Notes under the pieces: model-generated | Seen by the model: only the letters and a program-made list of their open reading frames with translations | Databases searched by the model: none | What the model was told of the DNA's origin: nothing | Program-made: the position numbers and the translations under genes | NCBI RefSeq assembly: GCF_002051585.1 | Contig: NZ_MZGX01000005.1 | Span: 62,001 to 126,000, forward strand | Source of the DNA: Ruminiclostridium hungatei | GTDB taxonomy: Bacteria > Bacillota > Clostridia > Acetivibrionales > DSM-1351 | Reading direction: 5' to 3' | DNA length: 64,000 nucleotides | Part shown: positions 52,653-62,900 of the stretch, one piece after another | How positions within the stretch are numbered: the stretch's first letter is position 1 | How the letters are laid out: every line of letters starts with the position of its first letter

Positions 52653-53906
52653 CTATTTGTTCCCGTTGAATTCCACCTTCGAGGTGACGCCAAGTATCTG
52701 AGGCACGGCATTATCAGGACTTCTGAAGGTGAGAGTCACCGTGTTGTCCCCGTTGTCAACCGGCTGCAGGGAGGCAAGCCCGTTGAAGCTGAATCTGAAG
52801 CCTATCATTTCAATCCAGTTTATATCCAGGTTTGCATTGGCCTCAAACTGCTGCTTGTAGGTCTGAGAGGATATAGTAAGAGTTATGGTTGGCTTATACA
52901 TTACGAGTATGGATTCCGGAATCATATGCAGACAGCCATTGAGTCCAAAAAAGCTGTCGTTTGTCAGGCTTGTGGCACCCTGGACGATTTGTGCGTCAGG
53001 AGTGACAAAGGCCGGGTTGTACCAGCGTCCTCTCGTTATCTGATAGCCCTGGATTCCCACAGCCTGGACCTTCAGATTGTAGTGGTTGTCTGTTATTATC
53101 CTGAAGGTGTCTACCTTTGTTTCAACGGAGGTGCTCCAGCACTTCTGCACCACCTTGGTGGAATAGACGGTTTTCCAGGGGCTTTCTATTACACTGTCTG
53201 CATTTATCACAACGTCAAAATCATACTGCCCCTTTGGATAGCTGTCCCAGCGGAGCTTATCTCCCGAAAGGTTTCCTCCAAGGGTAACCGAAGGCACTTT
53301 TATTGCGGTGCCGCCGCGGCTGATGGGCATCGTGTCGGTGCCCAGGTTGGCAAGTGTATCACTTAGGGCAGCGTCCATGGATTTAAGGATTTCGGACATC
53401 TCATTGCTGACCTCGTCAACCTGTTTTTGAATGTTGTTAAGCTTGTCTCCCCAGCTCTTGCCTCCAAGCGGGTCATTGAGCCACTCCGACTTGGAGGACA
53501 CAGTACCGTTTGGATTGGTGTTATTTGCAGCCCAGATATAATAGGCTTTATTGGCATTGTCTGCTATAGCCTGAAATTCATTGGTCAAGTCGTCGGAATC
53601 TTTCTTTAAGCCTTGGTAGGCAAGATTATCATCACCCAATTTGGGCTTAAGGGACCTTATCAAAGTTGAATAGGATGTATCCAGTTGGTCGCCTTTTACA
53701 TAGAAGCCGTCCAGATTCAGAGGCACACCGTTGGCAATATCATAGGCTGTCGGGTCGTTGCCTGTAACCCAGTTCGCAGCAATGGGCATCTGGGAAAATT
53801 GAAATACGGAAGAGTCGCTGTTTTTTGCAACCAGACCGGGATATTTTTGTGCCAGTGCGTCATACAAATAATCAAATTGCGTTTTACTTTCAAAACCTTT
53901 AACCAT
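52653..53906 (-). CDS. Unrecognised 417-residue beta-rich protein
   Basis: ATG at 53906 has AGGAGGA seven bases upstream. There is no signal peptide. An N-terminal alpha/beta region (1-110) is followed by a coiled-coil-like helix pair (about 135-195, LNNIQKQVDEVSNEMSEILK) and a beta-rich C-terminal half (200-417) ending in NTVTLTFRSPDNAVP. The layout (helical bundle then beta sandwich) recalls membrane-interacting toxins or coat-like proteins, but I see no diagnostic motif and give no function. It is co-transcribed with the 108-residue protein and does not obviously belong to the RiPP genes. Confidence 0.55.
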   Translation of the reverse strand: MVKGFESKTQFDYLYDALAQKYPGLVAKNSDSSVFQFSQMPIAANWVTGNDPTAYDIANGVPLNLDGFYVKGDQLDTSYSTLIRSLKPKLGDDNLAYQGLKKDSDDLTNEFQAIADNANKAYYIWAANNTNPNGTVSSKSEWLNDPLGGKSWGDKLNNIQKQVDEVSNEMSEILKSMDAALSDTLANLGTDTMPISRGGTAIKVPSVTLGGNLSGDKLRWDSYPKGQYDFDVVINADSVIESPWKTVYSTKVVQKCWSTSVETKVDTFRIITDNHYNLKVQAVGIQGYQITRGRWYNPAFVTPDAQIVQGATSLTNDSFFGLNGCLHMIPESILVMYKPTITLTISSQTYKQQFEANANLDINWIEMIGFRFSFNGLASLQPVDNGDNTVTLTFRSPDNAVPQILGVTSKVEFNGNK

Positions 53907-54171
53907 TTTCAAGTCCTCCTATATTGTAGTTTTTCTTTGGATTAATTTGGAATAGCTATCCTATAGTCACTATACACCCTCAGGCAATACTGGAGTCGAA
54001 ATTTGGACAGAATGCGGAAAAATAGTATCCAGGTACATTATTTCAGGATGAAATGCAAGGAAAAATATAAGATTAGATGTCACAGACCACCAGGTCATGG
54101 GAGCCGGTCCGGCCGAGTAAAATTTCAGTCTGCTGGAAATAATCTATTTAAAACCAACTTCGGAGGGATTT

Positions 54172-54978
54172 ATGAGGATATTTAACAATAATGAGTACGG
54201 TACTCTTCTGGACTGCTTCCTTTGCTACCCGTGCAACCTGCAGGCCGCAAAAGGCAATGCCCCGCAACAGCAGGTGGATAAAAACCTGGCAGTTATCCAA
54301 TATAATAACCTTTGCCGGAAACTGACGGAAGCGGGCTCAAGGATATGGTTCGCCGGCTTTGTTGGCAGTCCCGACCAGGTTTTTACAAGAGATGCGGGCT
54401 TTATTGTTGAAGATTTGCTTTTTATATCAAACATGACCGACCCGGTAAGGCAGACGGAAATAAACTCTCTTAAAGAATTGGCAGGCAGGTATGGGTTAAA
54501 GACACATTATATGGAGTGCAAGGCCGAGGGAGGGGATATAATGGTCAACAAAAATACGGTTTTTGTGGGCCAGGGCAACCGCACTGATGAAATGTCTGCC
54601 GGGGAGATAGAATACATCCTTAAAAGGCATGACAAGCCCTATGAAATCGAGAGGGTCAGCTATGACGTATCGAGGATACACCTGGATTGCACCTTCAACA
54701 TAATGGACCGGGACACCTGCATTATTTCCAGCAGTGTGAAAAATCCTGAAACAGTCTCAGGGCACTTTAAAAAAGTCATACGAATTCCCGATGAAAATTT
54801 AGGCGAGCTTGCTCCAAACATAGTACAGCTTGGGAATAACAAGCACTTGTGCAGCAGCAGGAATTTTTGCAGCATATTGCAGGACAATGGATATAATGCC
54901 ATATATCTGGATTACAGTGAATTCATAAAGTGTAGCGGAGGGCTTGGCTGCTGTGTGCTGCCGCTGCTGAGGGAGTGA
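54172..54978 (+). CDS. Amidinotransferase/DDAH-fold hydrolase
   Basis: A 268-residue guanidine-modifying enzyme of the arginine deiminase/dimethylarginine hydrolase fold. Motifs: PDQVFTRDAG (about 66-75), AEGGDI, RIHLDCTFN with the catalytic His, and a C-terminal SGGLGCCVLP where Cys260 (or Cys261) is the nucleophile. GGAGGG precedes the ATG. The N-terminus is Cys-rich (DCFLCYPCN). It would hydrolyse or transfer an amidino group; citrulline or ornithine-type products are possible. It is not clearly tied to either peptide locus. The preceding gap (53907-54171) shows no gene. Confidence 0.8.
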   Translation: MRIFNNNEYGTLLDCFLCYPCNLQAAKGNAPQQQVDKNLAVIQYNNLCRKLTEAGSRIWFAGFVGSPDQVFTRDAGFIVEDLLFISNMTDPVRQTEINSLKELAGRYGLKTHYMECKAEGGDIMVNKNTVFVGQGNRTDEMSAGEIEYILKRHDKPYEIERVSYDVSRIHLDCTFNIMDRDTCIISSSVKNPETVSGHFKKVIRIPDENLGELAPNIVQLGNNKHLCSSRNFCSILQDNGYNAIYLDYSEFIKCSGGLGCCVLPLLRE

Positions 54979-55022
54979 GACAGACCTCCATCGGCCCATT
55001 GTGTGTTTATAAAGTTCAGTCA

Positions 55023-55058
55023 ATTATAACATGAATTTTTGAAAATTCATGTTATAAT
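55023..55058. repeat. Perfect 36-bp palindrome
   Basis: ATTATAACATGAATTTT and AAAATTCATGTTATAAT are exact 17-base inverted copies around TG. The outer ends carry TATAAT in both directions. It lies between the amidinotransferase-fold gene and the phosphatase gene and could be a terminator of the first, an operator, or a two-way -10 region. There is no T tract. Confidence 0.6.
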
Positions 55059-55115
55059 ATAGACAAAGACAAAATAACTATACGTAAAAGCCGGGTAAAA
55101 TTGGAGGAAGCGCAG

Positions 55116-56255
55116 TTGGAGGACTTTGATGCAGCACAGGTAAATGAGACAATAACCGGTATGATTGAGGATCATATTCTGGTTTGTGATATGGAGGGCC
55201 GTATCGTTTTCTCCAATAGGGCCATGCAGTCATATTTGGGTTTAACTGCTCTGGAATTAAGTGAAAAGTGCTTTTCGGATGTTATTTCAGACCTTCATGC
55301 AAATAAGGCTAAAGCCTTTTTCACAGGAGCGCGGGAAGAGCCCTCCGACCGGGCGGAATTCCTTTTTGCAGGCAGGCAGGAGACACTTAAGCTGCATCTG
55401 AAGATTTTTAAAAAGGATAAGTTTATATATATTTATGGAAATGAAAAATATGTGGAATATGAAAGAATCAGAAAAAAGCTGGAGGTTGAAATCTCAAACG
55501 CTGTCAAGATTCATAGGCGTTTCCTGCCTGAAGCCCTTCCTGATGCTGAAAATATAGCCTTTGCCTCCCTGTATATTCCTGCCGAGGAACTGGGGGGAGA
55601 TTTATTCGATGTGTTCAAGGTAGACAACGGACTGCTGAATGATTATTTTGAACAGTATGTCTGCTTTATAGCCGATGTTTCGGGCCATGGCCTGGATAGT
55701 GCCATGCTGGCTATTTTCGTAAAAGATACCATAAGAAGCTATTTCAGACTTAAGCATGTGCCGGGGCAACTGTTGTCTCCCAAAGAGGTAATGCATTTTT
55801 TTATTGAGCAATATATTAAGGAGGGTTATCCTGACGAATATCTGGTCTGCCTTTATATATCTGTGATTGACATTAAAAACAAAGAACTCACCTATTGCAA
55901 TGCGGGTATACATACCTGCCCCCTGCTTATAAGGGATGAAGGCAATATAATAGAGTTGGACAGTGCAGGCCTGCCCATTTCTGCGGCCATAGATGCGGAT
56001 TTGCTGAAATATGAGGATACTGTTTTGCGGTTATCCCCTTCTGCCACATTGTTTATTATGTCGGATGGCTTACCCGAACAAAGGTCCAAAAGCGAGTTTT
56101 ATGAAAACAGATTGAAGAAGCTGGCTGCAGAAGTCTACAGCATGGAACCCAGTCATATTGTCCGGAGGATTCATGAGGATTTTACAGATTTTATAAACTA
56201 TGAGAAAATAAAAGATGATATAACCCTGGTGGTGGCAAAATTATCATCCATATGA
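55116..56255 (+). CDS. PAS-SpoIIE/PP2C serine phosphatase
   Basis: A 379-residue protein; TTG at 55116 has GGAGGAAG upstream, unlike TTG at 55101. An N-terminal PAS domain (about 10-110, ITGMIEDHILVCDMEGRIVF) is followed by a short linker helix and a PPM/SpoIIE phosphatase domain with RRFLPEALP, EELGGDLFDVF, FIADVSGHGLDSAM and FIMSDGLPEQR, which holds the metal-binding aspartates. Such proteins dephosphorylate anti-sigma antagonists or other regulators. No partner kinase or STAS protein is adjacent. Confidence 0.85.
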   Translation: MEDFDAAQVNETITGMIEDHILVCDMEGRIVFSNRAMQSYLGLTALELSEKCFSDVISDLHANKAKAFFTGAREEPSDRAEFLFAGRQETLKLHLKIFKKDKFIYIYGNEKYVEYERIRKKLEVEISNAVKIHRRFLPEALPDAENIAFASLYIPAEELGGDLFDVFKVDNGLLNDYFEQYVCFIADVSGHGLDSAMLAIFVKDTIRSYFRLKHVPGQLLSPKEVMHFFIEQYIKEGYPDEYLVCLYISVIDIKNKELTYCNAGIHTCPLLIRDEGNIIELDSAGLPISAAIDADLLKYEDTVLRLSPSATLFIMSDGLPEQRSKSEFYENRLKKLAAEVYSMEPSHIVRRIHEDFTDFINYEKIKDDITLVVAKLSSI

Positions 56256-56355
56256 GCATGAAGCAGTGGACAGCCAGGGCTGGGAATCGTACCGGCGACC
56301 AGGTCTGCTGAGGTATGACAGAGCCGGCGTATATAAGTGTTAGGAGGTAACTTGC

Positions 56356-56562
56356 ATGCAACAGATTCTGGACGGAATATTGGAAGCTATTGAGGATGAA
56401 ATCAAGGCTCAGAAGCATTATCAAATGCTGGCTGATAAGTCTGAGGACCCCAAAGTCAGGAAGTTTTTTGAACAGTTGAAAATAGATGAAGAAAACCATG
56501 AGAAGATACTGCGGAACCGTTATGAGGCTTTCATAAAAATGTTAAGCATTGATAAGGAATAA
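56356..56562 (+). CDS. Short ferritin/rubrerythrin-like helical protein
   Basis: A 68-residue protein behind TTAGGAGGT. It has two helices with an ExxH-like pair: EAIEDEIKAQKHYQ near the start and DEENHEKILRNR near residue 47. This resembles half of a rubrerythrin di-iron four-helix bundle, so a dimer could make one site. It lacks the rubredoxin domain. The function is unproven. Confidence 0.6.
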   Translation: MQQILDGILEAIEDEIKAQKHYQMLADKSEDPKVRKFFEQLKIDEENHEKILRNRYEAFIKMLSIDKE

Positions 56563-56755
56563 GCTTGTAAAAAGTACGGAAAATACAGTATGACAGTGAA
56601 GCTGGACAAACAGGATTTTACGTGCAGACCTTTTGGAAAAATGCCTGCTGCTGAGCCTACACGGCCTTGGCTGGCATTTTTTAGCGTATGGGAATTTTTA
56701 TAACTTTTTATTGAAAGTCCAAGCACTGTTAATCCTGAGTTTGAGGTGTTGGCAA

Positions 56756-57367
56756 ATGGAAAAATTAGGAAGAGATTTTTATAACAGGGACTCACTGATA
56801 GTTGCAAGAGAGCTGTTGGGAAAGCTGCTTGTCCACGAAACAGACGGACGGAAGCTCTCTGCCCGAATTGTTGAAGCAGAGGCATACATGGGAATTGAAG
56901 ACAGGGCGGCCCATTCCTACGGAGGAAAAAGAACTCCAAGGGTGGAAATCATGTATGGAGGGCCGGGGTATTCCTATGTATATATGATTTATGGCATGTA
57001 TTACTGCTTTAATATAGTCACAAGGGAAAAGGGTATTCCCCAGGCTGTTTTGATAAGAGCAGTAGAACCTTTGGGAGAGCAGGATTTTATGGCTTTTAAC
57101 AGGTATAAAAAGCCCTTTGACCGGCTGAACGGAAATCAGATAAAAGGGCTCACCAACGGTCCGGGCAAATTGTGCAAGGCATTTTTGATTGACAGGAATC
57201 TTAACAGGGAAGATTTATGTGGAGACAGGCTGTATTTGGAAGAGGGAGATAATGAGAAATTCAACATAACAGCAGCAAAAAGGGTAGGTATCGACTATGC
57301 CGGGGAAGCAAAGGACTATCTGTGGAGATTTTATATAGAAGGCAATAAATATGTGTCAGTAAAGTAA
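56756..57367 (+). CDS. DNA-3-methyladenine glycosylase (AAG family)
   Basis: A 203-residue MPG/AAG-type glycosylase. ATG at 56756 with GAGGTG upstream; the frame is open further upstream, but a start there would give no family sequence. Motifs RDFYNRDSLIVARELLGK, IVEAEAYMG (catalytic Glu in EAEAY), YVYMIYGMYYCFN and LTNGPGKLC are all intact. It excises alkylated purines. It is a housekeeping repair gene unrelated to the neighbouring clusters. Confidence 0.92.
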   Translation: MEKLGRDFYNRDSLIVARELLGKLLVHETDGRKLSARIVEAEAYMGIEDRAAHSYGGKRTPRVEIMYGGPGYSYVYMIYGMYYCFNIVTREKGIPQAVLIRAVEPLGEQDFMAFNRYKKPFDRLNGNQIKGLTNGPGKLCKAFLIDRNLNREDLCGDRLYLEEGDNEKFNITAAKRVGIDYAGEAKDYLWRFYIEGNKYVSVK

Positions 57368-57792
57368 CAGCATATGCTCCGCCTGCTGAAACCGGCTTAA
57401 AGGCTTGAAAATTACCTTGAATGCAGGTTGAGATTCAGTTCACATGGTGGTATTCTCGGTACTATCTCATACGCAAATATGGCTTTGCTGCTGTTACGAT
57501 TGAGCAGATAGCAAAAAAGCCGCCAGATAGTATTTTTCCAAAGAGGCCTTGAGTCCCGGTGACTTGAGGTCTTGTATTTCCCGAAAATCTCCTCCAAATT
57601 TATGCACCCTATTTATCGAATGTTGTACTAGAATTGCCTGACGGGAACAGGCGGGAAATCACGGTTCCGCATTATTGCTATATATTGCCAGTACATTGAA
57701 AAAATGGTATACTGTTCAATAAAAAATTGTCAAGGTCATACGGTTCATGACTGGCAAAGCTTTATTATAAAACCGCTGGCGGGAGGAACGTC
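57368..57792. other. Gap with no supported gene
   Basis: Only a small hairpin (GCCTGACGGGAACAGGC, about 57637-57653) and AT-rich promoter-like stretches near 57690-57725 are seen. A 61-codon minus frame (57412-57597) has no ribosome binding site or recognisable motif. GGGAGG at 57781-57786 serves the next gene. Confidence 0.4.
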
Positions 57793-58935
57793 GTGAAAGT
57801 CTATCTGAATCCAATTACTATTGGTATTATGGTATCATTTTTAATCATATATCTGGCCTTTATTCCAACGCTGGTTCATCAGTACCGCAACTATGGAACT
57901 CTTAAGCTGCGGAGCAATATTGTCATAGCCTCCTTTATCATATATATGATTACTGCATGGTTTATGACGATTCTGCCCCTGCCTTCCATGGAAGAGGTCC
58001 GGGCCATGAAGCCCATACAGCCTAATATCAGGCCCTTTCTTTTTGCAGCTACCTTTTTAAAAAGCTCAGGCTTTGTTTTGACAAGGCCCGGAACCTGGTT
58101 TGCCGCTATGGGCAGTTCCAGCTTCTTCACTGTTGCTTTTAATATTGTGCTCACCATTCCCTTTGGAGTTTATCTGAGGAAATATTTCAGGCTTCGTCTG
58201 CCATGGGTGGCGGTTTCAGGCCTTTTCCTGAGCCTGTTTTATGAGATGACCCAGTACACGGGATTATTCGGAATTTATCCGAAAGCCTACCGTTTTGCAG
58301 ATGTGGATGATTTAATGGTCAACACCCTGGGAGCAGTAATAGGCTATTTCTTTGCCGGCTGCCTTGACAGCCTCCTGCCCGATCCCTCCAAGGATGACAG
58401 GAAAGCAACCGAAGAAGCCGGTCTTATGAGACGGGCGCTATTCCTGCTGGTGGATTCTGTTGCTATCAACCTGCTGTTTGAGCTGAGCCGGGTGGGGATA
58501 TACTGGAATGTACGGCACAGGGATTGGGATACGGCTATTTTCCTGGCGGCAGAAGCTGTTGTCTTCCTGCTGGTTCCACTTGTGACCAGGCGCAGGCAGA
58601 CTGTGGGAATGTTTTTTTTGAACCTTTATCTGATAGATAAAGAAGGTCAATATGCAAGAACCTCCAGAGCAATGCTGCACAATTGCTTTGCCGGCTTGTG
58701 GCTGCATACCGTTTTTACAATAACCGGTGTGGTTAAGGGCTGCTCATTATTATATATCCTGTTCCAGATGCTTTTCTTCATATGGCTGTTTGCATTGCTT
58801 ATAAGGAGCCTGCTGCAAAGGAGACTGTGCTATTTCTGGGAATCCTGGTTTAATACATATCTAAAGTCATTTATTAAAAACAGCGGTTTCAAAAGTCCTG
58901 TTCCGGAAGCAGAAAGCTTTGAGAAGCCTTCATAG
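57793..58935 (+). CDS. VanZ-RDD membrane protein
   Basis: A 380-residue membrane protein starting at GTG with GGGAGG upstream. Residues 1-195 form a VanZ-like domain with four to five membrane segments and the YEMTQYTGLFG / RFADVDDLMVNTLGA signature. Residues about 210-355 form an RDD domain with three segments. VanZ proteins are linked to glycopeptide (teicoplanin) and lipid-II-related resistance, so its place upstream of the lanthipeptide genes is suggestive, but many genomes carry unlinked copies. Confidence 0.8.
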   Translation: MKVYLNPITIGIMVSFLIIYLAFIPTLVHQYRNYGTLKLRSNIVIASFIIYMITAWFMTILPLPSMEEVRAMKPIQPNIRPFLFAATFLKSSGFVLTRPGTWFAAMGSSSFFTVAFNIVLTIPFGVYLRKYFRLRLPWVAVSGLFLSLFYEMTQYTGLFGIYPKAYRFADVDDLMVNTLGAVIGYFFAGCLDSLLPDPSKDDRKATEEAGLMRRALFLLVDSVAINLLFELSRVGIYWNVRHRDWDTAIFLAAEAVVFLLVPLVTRRRQTVGMFFLNLYLIDKEGQYARTSRAMLHNCFAGLWLHTVFTITGVVKGCSLLYILFQMLFFIWLFALLIRSLLQRRLCYFWESWFNTYLKSFIKNSGFKSPVPEAESFEKPS

Positions 58936-59187
58936 GGATATGCTTATGCCCACTATTCAGAGCTTTACAGGCATTTTTCCACTCTGATTTTACAAACCAA
59001 CATATCATTCCAATTCAAAACTTTTTCACGTTTATTCCATAATATGCTGCGTATAATACCTCTCCAATCGGGGAGGTATGCATTTATGCTGCGTTTTTTT
59101 ACGTTTATCGGGGTTTTAATTTTTCATATTATTCCTCTGATATAATCTCCTTGTAAACAAAAATACTTAAGCAAAGGGGGGGAGAAA
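58936..59187 (+). promoter_or_regulatory. Upstream region of lanthipeptide genes
   Basis: It holds two TATAAT hexamers (59052-59057 and 59141-59146), neither with a good -35 partner, and a hairpin ATACCTC/GAGGTAT at about 59057-59080. GGGGGGAG at 59176-59183 is the ribosome binding site of the first precursor. Transcription of the lan operon probably starts here, perhaps with an activator. Confidence 0.35.
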
Positions 59188-59385
59188 ATGAGTAAGGAAC
59201 TGAGGAAGCAGCTAAGTGAAAAAGGACCTGTCAATGGGGTGGCCGAAGAAATCAAGGGTCAGGACCTGGATGAGAAGTCAGGAGCAGGCATAATCACTGC
59301 AGTACAGCTTACTATAGCAGGCAAGTGCGGAAGAATGCCCACAATATCCTATGAGTGTACATCCAACAATGTATCTTGTGGTTAA
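59188..59385 (+). CDS. Class II lanthipeptide precursor A1
   Basis: A 65-residue precursor. The leader has the acidic VAEEIKGQDLDEKSGAG with a GA/GG-type cleavage site near residues 33-35. The core of about 30 residues holds Thr/Ser at seven positions and three Cys (GKCGRM, TISYEC, NVSCG). TISYEC matches the ring motif of lacticin 481-type peptides (TISHEC), which binds lipid II. Copies two and three differ in a few leader residues and a core Ile/Leu. The product would be an antibacterial lantibiotic if the family rule holds. Confidence 0.9.
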   Translation: MSKELRKQLSEKGPVNGVAEEIKGQDLDEKSGAGIITAVQLTIAGKCGRMPTISYECTSNNVSCG

Positions 59386-59429
59386 TGCCAGTTAAGATAT
59401 GATAGAACAATTTAAAGGAGGAAGAAAAA

Positions 59430-59630
59430 ATGAGCAAAGAGCAGAGAAATCAATTAAAAGATGAAAAAGGCCCCATCAACGGAGTAGCCGAAGAAATCAA
59501 GGGCCAGGACCTGGATGAGAAGTCAGGCGCAGGCATAATCACCGCAGTCCAGTTGACTCTGGCAGGCAAGTGCGGAAGAATGCCCACAATATCCTATGAG
59601 TGTACATCCAACAATGTATCTTGTGGTTAA
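59430..59630 (+). CDS. Class II lanthipeptide precursor A2
   Basis: A 66-residue precursor. Its leader differs from the first copy by NQLKDE in place of QLSE; its core carries Leu where the first has Ile (QLTLAG). Cys and Ser/Thr positions are the same. The start has AAAGGAGGAAG upstream. The protein is identical to that of the third copy, so the operon makes two mature peptides differing at one core position, in a 1:2 gene ratio. Confidence 0.9.
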   Translation: MSKEQRNQLKDEKGPINGVAEEIKGQDLDEKSGAGIITAVQLTLAGKCGRMPTISYECTSNNVSCG

Positions 59631-59674
59631 TGCCAGTTAAGATATGATAGAACAATTTAAAGGAGGAAGAAAAA

Positions 59675-59875
59675 ATGAGCAAAGAGCAGAGAAATCAATT
59701 AAAAGATGAAAAAGGCCCCATCAACGGAGTAGCCGAAGAAATCAAGGGCCAGGACCTGGATGAGAAGTCAGGCGCAGGTATAATTACCGCAGTCCAGTTG
59801 ACTCTGGCAGGCAAGTGCGGAAGGATGCCTACAATATCCTATGAATGCACTTCCAATAACGTATCTTGCGGCTAA
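59675..59875 (+). CDS. Class II lanthipeptide precursor A3
   Basis: A 66-residue precursor, identical in protein sequence to A2 with scattered synonymous changes toward its 3' end. The stop is about 100 bases before the synthetase gene. Gene dosage for a highly expressed peptide is the simplest reason for the copy. Confidence 0.9.
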   Translation: MSKEQRNQLKDEKGPINGVAEEIKGQDLDEKSGAGIITAVQLTLAGKCGRMPTISYECTSNNVSCG

Positions 59876-59977
59876 TGAGCAGGAGTATAAATTACAGGGC
59901 CGGACTATTTGCTTTAAAATAATCTGGCCTTGTAATTTAGAATTAATAAAAGTAATGACCAGGTGGAGGAAAGTACC

Positions 59978-62900
59978 ATGAGTAACAGCACAGTCTATAA
60001 GCAAGGTTTAATAACAACAACCCGCAGGGATGAAATCATAAGCTGCTGGAAAAGCCTGTTCCCCATGAAAAGCAGGCAATATAATTTTGAAGATTTTTTG
60101 GAAAAAATCTCAGGAAAAAAGCTTGATTTTTTCTTGGAGAATTATGACAGCAATGAGGTTTCAGAAGAAATAGAGCAGGTATTTTCCCACATGGAGGAAA
60201 ACAGGCACCTGGAGCTGCTGGAGGAAATATTATCGAGCCAGGCCAAAAAAAATATGTGGGCGTTCTTTTTCAAGCCCGTATTGCTGTTATACATGGATAA
60301 TATCACAGAGCTTGCCGGCTTGGATATTATAGAAGATAAGGACTCCTTTTTGGACAGTGTGATAGATAGTATTATTGAAAAATTAACGGTATTAAGCTAC
60401 AGGACTATTATCGTCGAAACAAATATTGCCAGGCTGGATCAGAGGCTGGAGGGAGAAACCAGCGAAGAACGCGGAAAATATTACACTCAGCACCTGTTGA
60501 GGGACATGAATTACCTCAAGGAGATTTACCTTGTATATCCGGAACTATATGAAGCCATGAAAAGGACTGCTTTATATATAACCATGTATTACAGGGAAAT
60601 TATTCTTAACACGAAAGAAAACCTGAAGGAATTGGAGAAAATATTTAATGGCGGCAATTCCCTGGGCAGGCTGAAAAATATAAAGCTTGGAAACGGAGAT
60701 ACCCATAATAACGGAAAAACTGTGGCTACACTAAGTTTTGTCAGCAAAATGCTGATATACAAGCCCAGAAGCTTTACCATGGAAAAAGCCTATGAGGAAT
60801 TTCTGAGCTGGGTCAACGGAAGAATACCGGGCTTCAGCCCATTGAGCGCCTGCAAAACCTATGGTATGGGAGATGCCGGATGGATGGAATTTATACAGCA
60901 CAGTGAATGTAAGACAATGGAGGAGGTAGAAGAGTTTTACCTTAAAATGGGAGAGCTGTTGTGCCTGTTTTATACTTTGAACTCAAAGGACTGCCATTGT
61001 GAAAATATAATTGCCTGCGGAAAGCAGCCAATTCTTATTGACCTGGAAACGGTGCTTCACACGGATGAATATGACAAGCACCAGGAGTTTGCTTCAATAG
61101 AGGAATATATCGGCAACTATATTCAAAATTCTGTGGACAGCGTCATGATTCTTCCTTCACTGCTTCAGAACTTCAATAACGGTGAAGTAATGGAGATAGG
61201 GGCAATAGGGTCGGGAAAACCAAAAAAGTCTCCATTTAAAACCCAGAAGATTAAAAACTTTGACAGTGATGACATAACTGTGGAAGAGGAGTATAAGGAT
61301 ATTGCAGATTCAGCAAATTATCCGCTGTACAAGGGTGAAAAGATAGGCGGCAACGGTTACATCGGCTTTGTGAGACAAGGGTTTGTCAATACGTATGAAT
61401 GGATTTTGGAAAACAAGGCGGAGTATACGGCAAAAATAAAGGATTTGTTCGGCAAAGTGGAATGCAGGGTCATATATAAAGCCACAAACGACTATAACCA
61501 GCTTATAGCAACAAGCTATCATCCGGATTTGCTGCATAACAGGATGGACCGTCTGGTATACTTCCACAGAATCGGAATATTGATTCCTGACATTGAAAAC
61601 TTCCATGAGCAAAAGCTCTACAGAACGGAAATTGAAGCCATGCTCAACGGGGATGTACCTTCGTTCAAAATCACAGCCGACAGCCTCCGGGCCACAAACC
61701 ACAAGAATGAAGTTGTCTATGACAAATACAAGAAAAGTATAATTGAAACCCTGGAAGACAAAATCAACAGGTTAAGCAAAATTGATCTGGAAAGACAGGT
61801 CGCACTTATATACATGAGCTATATGGGCTGTAAAATGGAAACCGACCTGCCCCGGGGAACAAAAACCTTATTTTCAAAATCGGGTAATTCCGGTGATAAT
61901 TATGACTATTTGAAGCTGGCGGACAGTATTGGAGAAAAAATCATCAAAAGAGGTTTTTCCACCTGGGTAAATGGGAAAAGAGAACACAGTTGGATTTGCT
62001 ATGCGGGCTTTGGAGACGATTACTACTCCATAAACCCCGTGGGATGGGATTTATATAAAGGTAATTGCGGGATAGCTGTCTATTTTATGTATCTTGGAAA
62101 AACACTGAAGGAAGAAAGCTATATCCAGTATGCAAAGGATACCTTGAATTCGGTGGACAGGATGATAAACCTCAATAATTGCAGGGACATTGAAACCATG
62201 GGCTATGGTGTGTTTACCGGGATATTTTCATATGCATATGCCCTGTACAGGTTCCTTCGGGCCGGGGTCTTCGGCAAGGAGGAGGCAGAAGCCGCCTGGG
62301 AACGCATATACCGGATAATCCGGTATACAAATGAAAAAATCCAGGAGCAGGAGAAAGTGGAAGTGCTTGGCGGCGTATGCGGTATAGCAGGAGTTCTGGC
62401 TTCCATATACCCTTCGGTAAGCCAAACGCAGCAGGGTACGGTGAAGGAATTAATCAGTAAAATTATTGCCAGGCTGAAAAAAGCTGCCGTTTACATATCA
62501 CCTGAAGAAATCACCTGGACCCAAAACGGAGATATTGGATATGCACATGGAAATGCGGGTATTATGTGCCATTTGGCCAGGTGCTATGAAATCATACCTG
62601 ACCGGGAGATATTGAGCTTGATAGAAAAGTGCCTTAATTATGAAAGAAATATCAGGTTCGATAAAAGTGCCAAAAGGTGGCTGGTGAGAGAGAAAACCCA
62701 TTATTTTTCCTGGTGCAATGGAATAGCCGGGCTGCTGCTGTCAAAGCTGCTGCTGTATCAGTCCCCTGCAAGGGATGAAAAATTATTGGAGGAGATCAAC
62801 CGGCTTATGGAGCAGTTAAAACTATACGGCTTTGGCACCGATTACAGTATTTGTCATGGAGATATGGGCAGTATCTGCATACTCAGATATGCTGCGGAAC

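Larger units (their letters stand above)
59386..59875 (+). repeat. Tandem duplication of precursor gene units
   Basis: Two units of 245 bases (59386-59630 and 59631-59875) are almost identical, including the 44-base spacer, ribosome binding site AAAGGAGGAAG and 66-codon gene. Differences are mostly silent and lie late in the gene. The first precursor is more diverged in its 5' half, so the second and third copies arose by a recent duplication. Confidence 0.9.

Noticed and set aside
56633-56755. Longer N-terminus for the DNA glycosylase
   Set aside because: The extra 41 residues are hydrophobic and match nothing in the family; the GAGGTG before ATG 56756 fits better.
57412-57597. 61-codon minus-strand frame in an otherwise empty gap
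   Set aside because: No ribosome binding site, no motif and no transposase-like sequence; treated as chance.
58936-59187. A confident promoter for the lanthipeptide operon
   Set aside because: Two TATAAT hexamers are present, but neither has a suitable -35 hexamer at 16-18 bases.
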